From contig OX463845.1 of NCBI GenBank assembly GCA_949825065.1, forward strand, positions 27,091,912-27,155,911: 64,000 nt of DNA, read 5' to 3'. The notes under the pieces are model-generated. The model made no database searches. It saw only the letters and a list, made by a program, of their open reading frames with translations, and was not told the DNA's origin. Numbering within the stretch: position 1 is the first letter of the stretch; each line of letters starts with the position of its first letter. Below, one piece after another: positions 1 through 11,865 of the stretch. The translations under genes were made by a program, and so were the position numbers. This stretch comes from Odontocerum albicorne. Lineage: Eukaryota > Arthropoda > Insecta > Trichoptera > Odontoceridae.

Positions 1-85
1 TTTTTTTTATTTTAGCTCTCCTATGTAAATATTTTTTATGTGGTTTAATAAAAAAATGACACTTAAAACGCCATATCACGTACAG

Positions 86-495
86 TTTTCCACATAGTAT
101 AAATATACAAAGTAGGGTACTGATGGTTTTCCACATAGTATAAATATATAAAGTAGGGTACTGATGGTTTTCCACATAGTATAAATATACAAAGTAGGGT
201 ACTGATGGTTTTCCACATAGTATAAATATACAAAGTAGGGTTCTGATGGTTTTCCACATAGTATAAATATACAAAGTAGGGTACTGATGGTTTTCCACAT
301 AGTATAAATATACAAAGTAGGGTACTGATGGTTTTCCACATAGTATAAATATATAAAGTAGGGTACTGATGGTTTTCCACATAGTATAAACATACAAAGT
401 AGGGTACTGATGGTTTTCCACATAGTATAAATATACAAAGTAGAGTACTGATGGTTTTCCACATAGTATAAATATACAGAGTAGGGTACTGATGG
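86..495. repeat. 41-bp tandem array, 10 copies
   Basis: The unit begins TTTTCCACATAGTATAAATA and continues TACAAAGTAGGGTACTGATGG. 410 bp is exactly ten units. Units differ by a few substitutions (near 391, 242, 443 and 478). On the minus strand the unit has no stop in the frames it visits, and 41 is not a multiple of 3, so long repetitive ORFs run through the array in two frames. These are artefacts of the repeat, not genes. Confidence 0.97.
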
Positions 496-499
496 CTTA

Positions 500-1834
500 C
501 AGCAATTATAAACCAGCGCTCTCTGTGGTGAACAATTTTTACAAATAAATACGAGTATATGCAGCATCTTATTTTGTTTGACAACTTTTTCCTATTAAAT
601 TCAATAGAACTACATTCAACGCTAGGAATGGTTATATGGGCTGAAGAAAAATTATACGTGAAAGGAAAAAAATGTTCAGTTTTAGATTCAGCATCCCAAA
701 AAGCTATAAATTTAGAAAACAATTGCAAAACAGTTTTTATTCAACTTAATTTTGCATCTCAAGGTATATTGAAAAGACTTAATTTATGACGTAAGTAAAA
801 TCAACAAACAGATGTGTCGCTGAGAGTAGGATCCGGATGCATTGAAATACTGCACAAATACAAGTACAATACAATAGATAGGATGCTGGTTTAATGACCA
901 GTGGGATCATTCCTGAGAAATCAGAACCAGGCTTGAGATGGCACGGAACTGTTCTTCAAAATTAAAAATATTCTCTCTAATAGAAACTTCAACCTCAAAA
1001 AAAGAATGCGCATTATACGATGTTACATCTTTAAGAAGAAGAATTTTGGACGCCTGTGTAAGATATCATTATATCATGACAATTTTTCTTATCGTTCTTA
1101 GTGGTTATTTTTTTTTTTTTCAAGAAATACTTAAAGCTCTTCACGCGTTATGTGATATTCTTACAAAAAGCTACAGTGTTTTTATTTGTTAGTTATATGA
1201 AAGCGTTGGGCAATTTATTATATAAAGCGCTTCAAGTAGTTGGCGTTCTAAAACCACTATATTCTTTAAAATACAAATTTATTTGAAAAAGGGGTAATGA
1301 AAGTAGTAAAAATAAATAATTTTTCTTTGATAAAAACGAGTATCAATGTACTATAAATTCGACAATTTAAAAGAAAGATAATAAGAGGTAAACCAAGTTT
1401 GAAATGAATTAAGTAGGTTTGTTGATTATCTCATGAATAACAATTTTCTTAACTTTAAAAAAAATTGAACTTAACTTTGTAAAACAATAAAATATTTCAA
1501 TTTTCTGTTGAAAAATAAAACTTGTTTCTATTTCAAATTGTGGCATCGTATAATTTATCCAATTTCACTTTTCATGTCCCATTTATTTTAACAGTTGTGT
1601 TTAAATTTTGATTAAATATAACGAGTTTATTATACTAGTCCACCTTATGAAGGTCTCACAAAAGAAGGTAGAAATATGTGTCGTGATGATAAAGTGTAAT
1701 TAGTGCAATAAAAAAATACGTACTTAGTTTTTAATAAAGGAATATTAAGAATGGAGCTATATATAATGACTGGAAACGTTTAAATTTGTATCAGTACTAA
1801 AATATGGTTAGATGATAATCCATAATAGTATTTT
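500..1834. other. No recognised gene; AT-rich spacer
   Basis: I see no coding region with convincing composition and no recognisable repeat, except a short stretch at about 1655-1700 that reads like a LINE-E tail (MCRDDKV-like on the plus strand). It is probably intronic or intergenic. Confidence 0.5.
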
Positions 1835-2350
1835 AGTGCCCACTTTGGTGTATAGTAGTGAAACGTAGACATGGAAAATAACTGAAAGGAACCGAAAAAA
1901 TCTGTGAAAATGCGTGCACTGAAAATAATACATAGAGGGGAAATATATGGATCATTCTAAGGATGCTCTTGATAGAGCGAAATCAGTTAATGGGCAAAAA
2001 GTGACGGGAGAACAGAATTTAAAAGTTTAGGTATTTCTTTTTAAAATTAATGAAAAAGAGTTAAGACAGAATACGGAATGAACTAATTTGGGGTGAATGT
2101 GAACTTAAGGCGGATGTGTTCAGTAAGATGAAGAAAAACATTTGAATTGGTTTGGACATGCATAACGAATTGATGAAGAAAAACTATCAAACTACATGTA
2201 CAGTACAGATATGAATGGAAGGCATAGTAAGGGGAAGACAAGGGAAAATATGGTTGGATCAATTGCACGATATTTTGAAATAAGAATCTGCAGTCAGACA
2301 AATCGTAGGAGTTATACGAGGTGTATGGATGTAAACGAAAGATGTACGTT
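1835..2350 (+). mobile_element. LINE-E non-LTR retrotransposon 3' fragment, degenerate
   Basis: Plus-strand translation in shifting frames gives the C-terminal region downstream of a reverse transcriptase. There is a VYSSET-TW stretch near 1850, then IRNELIWGECELKADVFSKM near 2080-2130, then a degenerate GHxxR...LDQLxDIL...NRR...CMDVNE run up to 2340. Stops and frameshifts are frequent, so it is dead. The same ordered motifs recur at 13.1-13.4 and 43.06-43.4 kb on the minus strand. It abuts a mariner fragment on its right. Confidence 0.75.
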
Positions 2351-2352
2351 GC

Positions 2353-2860
2353 AAAAGGGAAAATTTGGCGCTATGTCCTCTTTTCTAGCCCGGACTTCCT
2401 CCTTTGCTATTGGTAAGAATTTCTTATCCTTATCTGTCCACCGTCTTTTTCTTACAATATTATGATACAGTATCCACTTTTTGGTCACCCCCAACAATGC
2501 GGTCGAGAAACGGCTCGCTTTCAAAGCGAGTTGAGAGATAAGTACATATGTGTATTCGCTGCTGGCAATTGACTTACGATAGCTGGTGTTGTACCCACTT
2601 TTCAACCTTTCCTGTCCCCTTAAAGTAACAAAATACTTTTCCATGAAATTAATTAAGCCTTTCTGCAATCAAACCTACCGTTAATTCCGGCTCTGAATCC
2701 ACAAGAATCTTTAGAGGGCCGTTATCAAAATTAACAGGACGGCCTGAACGGTGCTCATAATTAACACTGTTTTGTGCATCTTTAAATCTTTGAAAATATT
2801 TTTAGGCATTACTTACACTGACATCATTCTCATTATGAACACTATCATTTTTTTACTGTA
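2353..2860 (-). pseudogene. Mariner transposase fragment (N-terminal and first catalytic region)
   Basis: Reading the minus strand from about 2860 downward, frames give QRFKDA...RSGRPV...ELTVGLIAERLN (HTH and linker typical of mariner), then WVPHQLS-like and EPFLDRIVGGDQK, matching the mariner region around the first catalytic Asp (family pattern TGDEKW). KKWILYHNIVRKRRWTDKDK follows in another frame. At least two frameshifts and one stop break it. No terminal repeats were identified and the C-terminal half is absent here. It differs in sequence from the mariner at 11.3-11.9 kb. A C-terminal mariner piece lies at 19.05 kb and could be from the same family. Confidence 0.82.
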
Positions 2861-3431
2861 AAACTTGCACTTTCATAATTTAAAAATAAAAAGTATCGAA
2901 CCTGCAGTGCCGTTTATACTGGTTATCGATATTCATTTTCTAATGGATCTTATTAACGTCCGATGTCTACAAAAATCGATGATAAACTGACCACTTGAGT
3001 ATACCTTTCAAAACAGGATACGACTTGTTTGGAAATGTATTGGTTTGGGAAATGAATCATGGTGAATCATACACACGACATCAATACACACGACATCAAT
3101 ACACACGAATTTATTGACTGACCTTATAAATGCATTACATTACGCTATGTCCATTTTAGAAGATACAGATAGAACAAATCTCCTGCTTTTAACGTAATGT
3201 AAAAGAAGATTAAACCACAATATTACTTGAAGGGTTCTTATAAATTGAATGTATTGGGTAGCTTCACATATCAGGGTACTATACTCGTATAATAAACAAA
3301 TATGAGAAGTTACGGAAGATTAATGAGAGTTATTATTACTAATGCTGAATAGGAGGAGTTTTCACCAAAACATTAAAGCCAGTTACACAAAACAACTTCA
3401 GTAGCCCTGTCGGTGCTAAAATAATGCTTTC
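2861..3431. other. Spacer with a 15-bp triplet repeat
   Basis: Nothing gene-like. A short tandem repeat (unit ACACACGACATCAAT, about 2.5 copies) lies at 3071-3108. Confidence 0.6.
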
Positions 3432-3652
3432 AAATGTATTGCATTGCGTTGCACTTTTGTTGTATACAGTTTAACCTAGCGGGGCTATTGACATATCACA
3501 ACATCTTCCGATCAACCATTAAAGTACTTAAGAGGCTTTATTTGAAAAAAAGTGAAAACCAGACTGCTATCCTTTTTTTTAATAAAAATTTAGGTACCAA
3601 AAGCAATCAATTCCAAGAAGATAGGCATCTTACCAAGTAGGTAACAAAGGTC
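3432..3652 (-). mobile_element. SINE-1 copy, diverged
   Basis: On the minus strand it begins with a tRNA-like head containing ACTTGGTAAGATGCC, has the linker with an A run, then the shared body (CAGTCTGGTTTTCACTT, GGTTGATCGGAAG) and ends with CTGTATACAACAAAAGTGCAA. The box B is heavily mutated. Confidence 0.85.
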
Positions 3653-4175
3653 ACATCCAATATTTTATAAAAATAACTTACAAATATAGCATAACATGAA
3701 CTTAAAAGTAATTTTCTTAAGACATCAGAATAATATATACCTAAACTTAAATACCCTGCAAGTAAAGGTATAGAATATCTTTGTTGCTTTTAGTAAAATG
3801 AGACTACTTTGAGAAGCAAATAGTAGCAACTCAGACGGGGGAAAGGTCTTAGTTTTAATTCCACAGAACTCTCAACAGAATTAACATAATTGGCGTCAGA
3901 GGAAGAGCACGAAACATAATGTCAGACTTGAAAATAACAATTCTAAAGAAACTTAGGTGAGTTGCTCCATCAAATTTAAAAATTTCGCTGAAAATATCTA
4001 ATTCGATTTAAAAGACCAGAATTCTAGACAGAAAAGTTTCAGTTCCTCAAAATTATTGTAACGTTTTTAAAAACAAAAAAAACTCAATTTTAAATCGGAA
4101 AATGATAAAAATAAAAATAACGTAAAATAGTGCAAATTCAAAGAAGGTAAATCGTAAAACATTATTTAATATCAC
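3653..4175. other. Spacer, nothing recognised
   Basis: AT-rich DNA without coding-like frames or repeats I can name. Confidence 0.5.
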
Positions 4176-4392
4176 TCATTTTTGTGTATTGTCTTACACT
4201 TTTTTTACAGTACAGCCAGGCGGACTTATGTACATTGGTAAACTCTTCCAACCAACCAGAAAGATGTTAAAGAGGCCTTAAGTGAAAACCAGACTAGAAT
4301 ATTTAAAAAAGATTGGGTTTCAAAGGGATTTGAGCCCACAAATTCCGGGCAGGGAGACAGGCGTCTTACCAACTGGACTACGGAAGTCGTAT
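4176..4392 (-). mobile_element. SINE-1 copy
   Basis: Minus strand: head CTACGGAAGTC inverted as GACTTCCGTAGTCCAGTTGG, a box-B-like region around 4340-4355, the linker with AAAAAAG, CTGGTTTTCACTTAAGGCCT, and CTGGTTGGTTGGAAGAGTTT. It ends in the shared terminal body near 4180. The ORFs over it are shadows of the repeat. Confidence 0.92.
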
Positions 4393-4626
4393 GTACATGG
4401 TGAATTTGTTACTTTTAAACCATTTATTTCAATCAACCAGCTTTTGTTAAAAAATATTAAAGATATCCATGAGCGTGACATATTTTTTGTGCACGATTGG
4501 GAATAAAACAAGAATGAATCTCTAGGATGCAAGATATGCGTTTTCCAACTAGAGTCTTATAAACACAGGTTTTATAAATTGATTATTCCTAATCCATTCA
4601 ATAGGGTGGAGTATAATGGTAGTACT

Positions 4627-4940
4627 TTTGCCGTTGCTGGTGGTCTGGCGTGGAATGGTCTGCCTTTAAAGTGTTAGGAAACACTTAAATACAACACTTT
4701 TTGATAAGTCTCGTTAAAATTTATGATTTTATATGAACACTACGTATATACATTTCACTCTGCCTAAAGATGGATGTTTAAATACAATACTTAAAAAATA
4801 AATCTCAAATTAATGAAAAATATGTCATATGTCAGAAGATACACAAAGGTTTATTTGTAGGTCGTCTTCGCATTTGTGGATAAGTACCTAATCTAATGAC
4901 CGCAACAACCATTTTTCTATCTTTCTAAGCAGCTTTTGGC
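4627..4940 (+). repeat. REP-D copy, partial
   Basis: Shares with 42.6 and 49.7 kb the ordered blocks GTGGAATGGTCTGC, AAGTGTTAGG, AAGCACTT-like, GAACACTAC...TACA, ACTCTGCCTAAAGATG, TCAGAAGATACACAAAGGTT and TAGGTCGTCTTC. The block near 4775-4820 contains an insertion or duplication relative to other copies. No coding capacity was recognised, and the class of the element is unknown. Confidence 0.8.
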
Positions 4941-7282
4941 GAAAAAAATTAAAACTGAAAGCAAATAAAAGTGCTCTTGAAGTTTGATAAAATAAAGGCT
5001 GTCATAAATGATCACAAAGTGTTGAGAAATTCCTTCGTTTTCCACTTGGCATGGTTACCACAAATAGGAATAAAACAAGACTTTAATGATAACTTAGAGT
5101 AATATTTCCTTTAATGCGACTCCAATTTGTGTGACAAATCTGATAATTATTTTCCTCTTATAGTTTTGCTGAGATGGGAAGAAAGTTAGAAATTAGCTGA
5201 CACTTGAAATAAATGTATAATCACTTCCAATTTTCAAAGCAATTTGTGCTTTTTAAATCGCTTGTTGACTTTCCCATTGCTTTAAACAATCGATCTTTTG
5301 CCTAAAATTATTAAAATTTTATTTTAATTTCTGACTAGAATTTTTTTTTGATAATAAATCCACTATACAAGATGATACATTAGAAATATGAAAAAAAATA
5401 AACCAAATTATCAAAAACGAAAAATACAATTTCTCTAAACTTTGTGTGCTTTTTTAATTTGCTTTCTTTGAGTAAAATGAATCGATCATTTCCAATTAAT
5501 TACTTCATAAATAACAGGTGTAAGGTTCATAGTTAAAAATTCCAAAAATACTTCGAATATTTTAAATAAAACCCTCGAGGAATTTCCCTTCTTGGAATAT
5601 AATCTTGTTTAAAAATTATCGGAATAAATATATTTTTAAATTTAATATGCGTTGTTTAAAATTATGTATCAAACTATTTTATTTATCACATCAACGATTG
5701 TATTGATACTTTCAAAAATTAATTTCAAGAAATTTTTCTGACAATCAAGAAACACCCCAGGGGAAAATCGATCGCCTTAATCATATTGCATAAGTCAAGA
5801 TATTTAAGGACGGGTGAAATTAAAGGATTAGTTACACTCACCTTACAAATTAACCTGAATTTAGTTACCTTGCCTCATCAAACAAATTATCCTGCCAAGA
5901 ATCAAGGAACTTCTCGTCTCCGGACATGTTTATTCTGAAACTACGAAGTTTCAGGAGCGCAGGAATGTTTATCTCCAATGAGTGAACTCAGCTCACACAT
6001 TTACTTAGCACAATGTTATACTAACATTTCCTTTTGACTTATCTGTCCTACTCACAAAGCGACTAACGAGTTAAGTTTTCGACAAATTCTGCTAATTATA
6101 AATATAACTTAAGAAACTATTTTCATTACTTTATGAGTGTATTTATTTGGCAACCTTTATGTGCTAATTGGTACCACTTGATTTATTTTTCTTCAAGGGT
6201 TTGGATTCGATTTCGAAAGAACAAAAAATAGGTCCTAGTCGGGGTTTTCGCATACGATACTTCACCATCTTTCTAGTCGGTTAGTGGCACAAACCGACCA
6301 GTTTTTACTGAATATATCCAAAGTGAAATCCAATACCTATATAGTGTTTGCAGAAATCAGAATCTCGCAGACTAGTTTTATAATACAATATGCTCAGCTT
6401 GGCCATTACCACGGGTGATCTTTCATAGGTTATTAGTAACATAAAAAGTGGATGAAAAATAAATATATGTAAAAATTTACCTTTAACTGTCAAAATAATT
6501 ATTTGATTTATGAACACTTATTTATTTTAAAGAAAAAAGAGCGTGACATATTGACATTTGAATTTATAAAGCATTCTAATTTGTAAATTTATGCTTCTTG
6601 TGCCAAATTTATTATAAGTGTATAATATTTTTATAGAGTTTTCTTAAAGAAGAAATGTTCAAAATATATTATTTCCGCTATTATATAAAATAAGAATACT
6701 TTCGAAATTGCTGAAAAATAATTGTTAATTTTAATGCGAAATAAAAAACGGTGTTTTAATCAAGTTAATATACATTTATTTGCTCTATAAAAATAAGTAC
6801 AGGATTAAGACAACATGCAAAGAAAAACGTTTAACTTATTTCACTCCTTTTTTGCCATTAAATAACCGAAGTTACTCCAAAAGCTCTTCCATCATCTTGA
6901 GGAACCTCTTAAAACAAATTACAATGTCTTAAAGTTTTATATGACGCATAGTTTGCAGACTCAAAAAGGAAAATTTCTAGCTACAATGACAGTCACTTTG
7001 AAAGACTGATATGACATTATTGCAAAGAGGTAAGTTTGCCAAATCTACCTCATCTTACATGTAGCATTTCAGAATTTATGCGGATGTTCATTATTTATAA
7101 CTTAATAAAAAAATTGGATTTAGAAAGCGATGCAACATATTTTTCTGTTATATAATATTTATGAAGAAAAAAAAAATGGAAACCAAAAATTTATCGCGCA
7201 AAATGCAATATACCATGTACATAACAATGAAATAAAATCCCAGAAGTTTGACAATTTATTTTGAAATAACATTTGTTAAACA
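4941..7282. other. 2.3 kb AT-rich spacer; short perfect hairpin at 5935-5954
   Basis: No gene or named repeat. CTGAAACT/AGTTTCAG forms an 8-bp stem with a four-base loop (ACGA) at 5935-5954. The region 5740-6010 is less AT-rich than its surroundings and could be conserved non-coding sequence, but I cannot test that. Confidence 0.5.
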
Positions 7283-7645
7283 TAAAAGTAAGATTATGAA
7301 CACTACATAAATACACTACACTCCACCTAAAGATGAATGAGTTACTATCACATATCGGAAGATCTACAAAAGTTTCTTTGTAGTTCGTCTTCCCTTCATA
7401 AGGTTTCTGCGATTTTCTTACCATTTCTAAGCATATACAGATGCGGAGGAGCTCTTAATCTTATAGCCGCAGCCACCACCTTTCTTTCCTTATGCTTAAT
7501 CAATTTTAATTTATGTTTTGTTATAATACAATACTTTCTATGTCAATTAAAATGGGCTCAAATCCCAAGTTGGAATGTCTTAAGGAGAGTTTCTCTCTGT
7601 CTAAACGACGGTATACGAATAAAACATGACCTTTTATCAATATTA
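7283..7645 (+). repeat. REP-D copy
   Basis: Ordered blocks shared with other REP-D copies: ATGAACACTACATAAATACA, CTCCACCTAAAGATGAATGA, TATCACATATCGGAAGATCT, GTAGTTCGTCTTCCCTTCAT, AGATGCGGAGGAGCTCTTAA, GCCGCAGCCACCACC, CTCAAATCCCAAGTTGGAAT and TAAACGACGGTATACGAATA. This is the best copy for defining the 3' half of the family. The overlapping ORF is incidental. Confidence 0.88.
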
Positions 7646-8329
7646 TTAGAAGGGGTTAAATAAAGCATAATATTATATTTGGGAAAAATGTGATTTGATA
7701 GTCGTTCAAGACATGCATTTTTGAATTAATACTTATTTTTAGGAGTGATTGAATTAGTTTTTTTTACCAAAATCATTTAAAAAGCAATTATGCTATTTTT
7801 ATAAATACCAAATAAAAAATGTATAAAAATACACAATTTGTTAGCCAAACCAAATAAAAAATAAATACACGATAAAAACATGTTATGTGATATGCCTTAT
7901 TCGTGTATTTTTTTCTGATAGTACCTGGATTTGTACATTTTCAAAATGATTGTAATACAGTTTTTTAATACTCGTAGATATTGGTTTAAACAACTTTTGG
8001 TTTCCCCGATAACAGATTACTAATAAATAGGACCCCAAAAAATTGTTTTTATTTATTTTTTGTTATTTGTGTTCACGGTTTTAGGAAGGAAATGAAGAGC
8101 AATAGAAAAAATTATAGACTTATCTATGATGATTTCAATTGCGGTTGTTTCATCTCTATATACATTAAAAATACCCTTTACGAAAAATAAAAAAAGTCAT
8201 AAAACATGCACAAAACATGAAATAAGAAGAATAAACATTTTTAACAGAAAATGATTTTCAAACTTTTAATAGCTTTTATGTATATACTTTTAGGACAATT
8301 ATATTTAAAATGTGCTTCGTGGTGTAAAC
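7646..8329. other. Spacer, nothing recognised
   Basis: AT-rich, no coding or repeat signal that I can support. Confidence 0.5.
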
Positions 8330-8766
8330 CAGTGTTCCCCAACTGGTGGTCCGCGGCCCGGTGCCGGGCCGCAGAGACTTTCCGCCGGGCCGCAAACAGT
8401 ATGCCAAATTTCAAGAAATTCACCATGCAAAAATTTTAAATATAAGATTTTCATCCATGTCCTCAATAAAATCGAAAAAAGCAAAGCAAAGATAAAAGCA
8501 AAGATGCAACAGCAGGTTTCGCATTAGTTTGTTGAAAAAACCCCATTGTTTTTGTTAAATTTTAATTGTATCAGACAATGTTACAATTAAAATTGTTTAA
8601 CTGTTATATGCATATTTGTTAATTATAGTTACACATGTCCATCTGTCATAATATAAGATTAAAAAAATATTAAATAAAAAAAATAAATTATTTCAGTATT
8701 AGTGGTCCGCGAAATTTTTTTCCTTTTTTTACCGGTCCACAGGTCTAAAAAGGTTGGGGAACACTG
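8330..8766. mobile_element. Non-autonomous hAT element (437 bp) with 8-bp TSD
   Basis: The ends are imperfect terminal inverted repeats: CAGTGTTCCCCAACTGGTGG on the left and, inverted from the right, CAGTGTTCCCCAACCTTTTT. The element is flanked by a perfect 8-bp direct repeat GTGTAAAC (8322-8329 and 8767-8774), the size made by hAT transposases. Near the left end a GC-rich hairpin (8353-8372, 8-bp stem GCGGCCCG with a four-base loop) stands out from the AT-rich surroundings. No transposase is encoded. The ORFs across it are incidental. Confidence 0.93.
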
Positions 8767-10454
8767 GTGTAAACAATAGCATTCGTATTATTGAGTCATT
8801 TTCTCAGAATTACACATAGGTTTTCTTATAATAAATAGATATAATGTTAATAAACAAAATCTATATGTCCTACTCAATACAGCTTGTTTCCTAGTGAATC
8901 GGACATTGTCCTTATTTTGTAAAAATATATCAATGGTTTACGAGTATGTTTGAGATATAATAAAAAAAATTGAGATATAATAAAATATAAAAATTAACTG
9001 TTTGAGATATAATAAAAATAAAATTTTGGCTCGATTGTTGACGAAAAACCATTTCAGTAAACTCGTATTAAGTTACTTAATTATTACTATTTGAAATTTT
9101 ATTTAAGAACTTTAAAATGAACCCCATTCGATTTTTCCATCGTATAACATTAAGAAAATATCAACAATTGTATGTTCTCAAAACCCATGGAGTTTTGCTT
9201 TATGGCGTTTCAAAAAAAATAAAAATTAACTCCTTATCAAAAAACATCAGATTGTTTATTGTCATTTCATACATACAAACTATCAACCCAAAATCCAGAA
9301 AATCTAAGGACAAAAGGTAGAATTTTTATTTAACACGGGTGATGATTTCACGTAGACTGGGCCTTTTCATGAAATTTCTATGGAAAAATAAGTATGTTTT
9401 GAAGCAATATATTTCGTTTTAATCACACAAAAAGGCGAAATTAAAAAGCTAACCCATGTAGCTGCAAGTCTATGATAAGGGTTAATGTTGTGTTGGACTT
9501 GACAGACAACGTCTGTCGGTTGTTGAAATGGATAACTCGATGAGTTTTATTTGAAAAAAAGCTAACATATTTTATTTGCTCAAGACTGTTAGCAAAATTT
9601 CACATAAGAATTTTTATATCTATCTTTTGATAACTATTTCAAGAACGCCACGAAATAAGGATTTTTTCAAGGCCTCTCAAACATTTCATTTCATAAATAA
9701 TAATACAAAAGACAACAGTTAGCTGAATCTGTAGTTAAAAAGTTTTGAGCTATATCTTCTCTACATATGCCGACAAGGAAACGTGATGTAAGTAATCATA
9801 TATATAAAATAATATTAAAAAATGCAAAGTTCAACATAGGATCAAATAAAAAATATTATAACGCAAATATAAACAAATATCAAACACATTCTTCGAGAAC
9901 GCCTCAATTCTTTTAGAAAAAAGAAAAGTGTTTGTACTTATCTTTGAACAATACACGGAATTCTCAGGTCAGCAAATGTTTGCTTACAATATCTGAAATA
10001 TTTAATGCTTTATTTTATTTATCTACTTTCATACTAGACCCAAAGATATTTCATTTTCAAACTTGTAGAGCGTATTCGATAGGAATAGCTCAGTAATATT
10101 AGCACGCTTATTCATCAAGCTTCGAGACATACTAAATATGTACGTGTTTTTTTCCGTCAATAAAATTAGATTGATGACTTCCGTGGGCCACATAATATAA
10201 TAATACATTGATCTTACACCTCAAAGTATCGATTTCGATAAAAAAATAAAAAGAATTTTAGACTAGTTCAAGGATTCATCTGGTAAAACAAGTAACACGC
10301 AGTAGAAGTATGAAAGTGTTATTACTTTCAACATCCGATAGTATTTCTAACATGTACGATAGGGAACTGTGAGTTATTACATATTTCAGTAGTTATTTAC
10401 CCGAAGGTTCGATCACTACGGCCAAAGAAAGTATTGCTTCCCAACCACGTACTT
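8767..10454. other. Spacer with a short AT-rich direct repeat at 8948-9025
   Basis: Three copies of TTGAGATATAATAAAA lie at about 8948-9025. The rest is AT-rich with no gene recognised. Confidence 0.55.
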
Positions 10455-10512
10455 TAACATGTCCTCATCATCAATTCAGATGTGTTGAAGGGAACCATAC
10501 GAATGAATAAAA
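10455..10512 (+). mobile_element. SINE-2 3' end fragment
   Basis: Contains CATCAATTCAGATGTGTTGA followed by AGGGAACCATACGAATGAATA, which matches the 3' terminal blocks of the SINE-2 copies at 25.7 and 58.5 kb. Confidence 0.75.
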
Positions 10513-10745
10513 TATGGGTAATGTTTCTTCTTCTGAGCAGTGTTATCGTGGCAGAGAGGTGCATGAATAATGGTGACGCTAACTCCAACTTGGTGACCAA
10601 GTTACTCCCCCTCTGGCAATTTTCTGCCTTTCGCACACAAAGTATCCGTCGTCTGACCCCTCTCATGACCACTCCAGTGGCTTGGTTATCTATATCTGCT
10701 TCTTTTTCCTCGAACACTGTCTCTAATTATTTGTCTTTCTCAAAT
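10513..10745. other. Less AT-rich stretch with ORFs on both strands, unidentified
   Basis: This segment is clearly richer in G+C than its neighbours. The plus strand has an 89-codon frame (10482-10751) with a hydrophobic run MNKIWVMFLLLSSVIVAERC that looks like a signal peptide. The minus strand has an 87-codon frame (10454-10717) with charged residues (FEEKEADIDNQATGVVMRGV). Both frames overlap the SINE-2 tail, so neither is likely to be intact. A 17-bp palindrome AACTTGGTGACCAAGTT lies near 10590-10606. It could be an exon fragment or a piece of a retroelement; I cannot choose. Confidence 0.3.
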
Positions 10746-11299
10746 ATCTGAATTTTGTCTGGTTTACAGAAACTTACAATACTATGTGACGTCATTGGGA
10801 CTTATGCCTCGAATTTTTCAAGTTTGTAGTAGTTCTTTATGGCGTCTATTCTTTGGTGATCACAAATTCTTGGTATTCACGTTTTTGCCTAGTACATAAA
10901 TATTGGGAATACAAGAGATCTAACCAAATGTACTTTCGAGCTTTTTGATGTTGCCCAGTCTTACAATATTTGAGTGAGTCTCGTCATTGCATTTTTTTGC
11001 ATTTGACTTTATAAATAAGGTTTATGGACTTGTTAAGGTTTCAAGAAAAAAATGTGACTTGAATAGTGCATTGACCACTTTACTGATTGAATAGTTTATT
11101 GAATATTTAATCCACAATTTACCAAAAGTTTTGGCTTTAAATTTGTGGAGATCCACATTATAATATTTAACAATTTGTTACATTGTATTGTATATTTCTA
11201 CTAATTACATAAAGCCCATCAAGTTTTGAGATGAATCCCAATAGAGTCGAAAAATATATTCCTACCTGATACATGATGAGCATCGATTTTTTGTTGGGA

Positions 11300-11865
11300 A
11301 AATTATGAGACGACATCCAAAAGGAGGTAATGACAAGAATTAACAAGAAATATACCAGTGTAACACAGTTTATTTCGCGTAAACAATGCAAAACAGCGCT
11401 CTGAATCATCGATGCGTTGTTGTTTCTGTTCCATTGTGAGCAAACGCGGCACCCATTTCGAAAAAAGCTTTTTCATGACCAAATATTCATGCAAAATAGT
11501 GTAAACACTACTAAATGATATCTTCAGGATGTCAGCTATCTCACGCAATTTTACTTTGCGATTTTTCATCACGATTTTGAGGGTTTTTTTTTATGTTTTC
11601 TGGTGTAACAGCCTCATTTGGATGACCAGAGCGTTCAGCATCATTTGTGTCTGTACGACCGCGTTTGAAATCAGCATACCACTGACAAATGCTTGTTTTC
11701 GACGGAGCAGAGCCCGGATAACACTTTTCAAGCCATCGCTGAGTTAAAACGGTATTTTTTTCCATTAAAAAGCAATGTTTTATCAACGCACGAAATTCGG
11801 TTTTTTCCATTGTTTTGAAAATAGCAAAAGTAGCGTCACTAAAACCACTGTAACTCAATGACACA
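11300..11865 (-). pseudogene. Mariner transposase fragment (N-terminal HTH half)
   Basis: The minus-strand frame 11864-11541 contains MEKTEFRALIKHCFLMEKNT, then CQWYADFKRGRTDTNDAERS and GHPNEAVTPENIKK, the paired HTH region of mariner transposases. A frameshift near 11560-11575 moves to a second frame with VKLREIADILKISFSSVYTI and KWVPRLLTMEQKQQRIDDSE (second HTH and WVPRLL linker). After FTRNK near 11365 the similarity ends, so the catalytic domain is missing. No second terminal repeat was found. The subfamily differs from the fragment at 2.4 kb. Confidence 0.93.

Noticed and set aside
63..728. 221-codon minus-strand ORF and the overlapping 163-codon ORF
   Set aside because: Both are produced by the 41-bp tandem array; periodic translation in two frames and no start context or domain.
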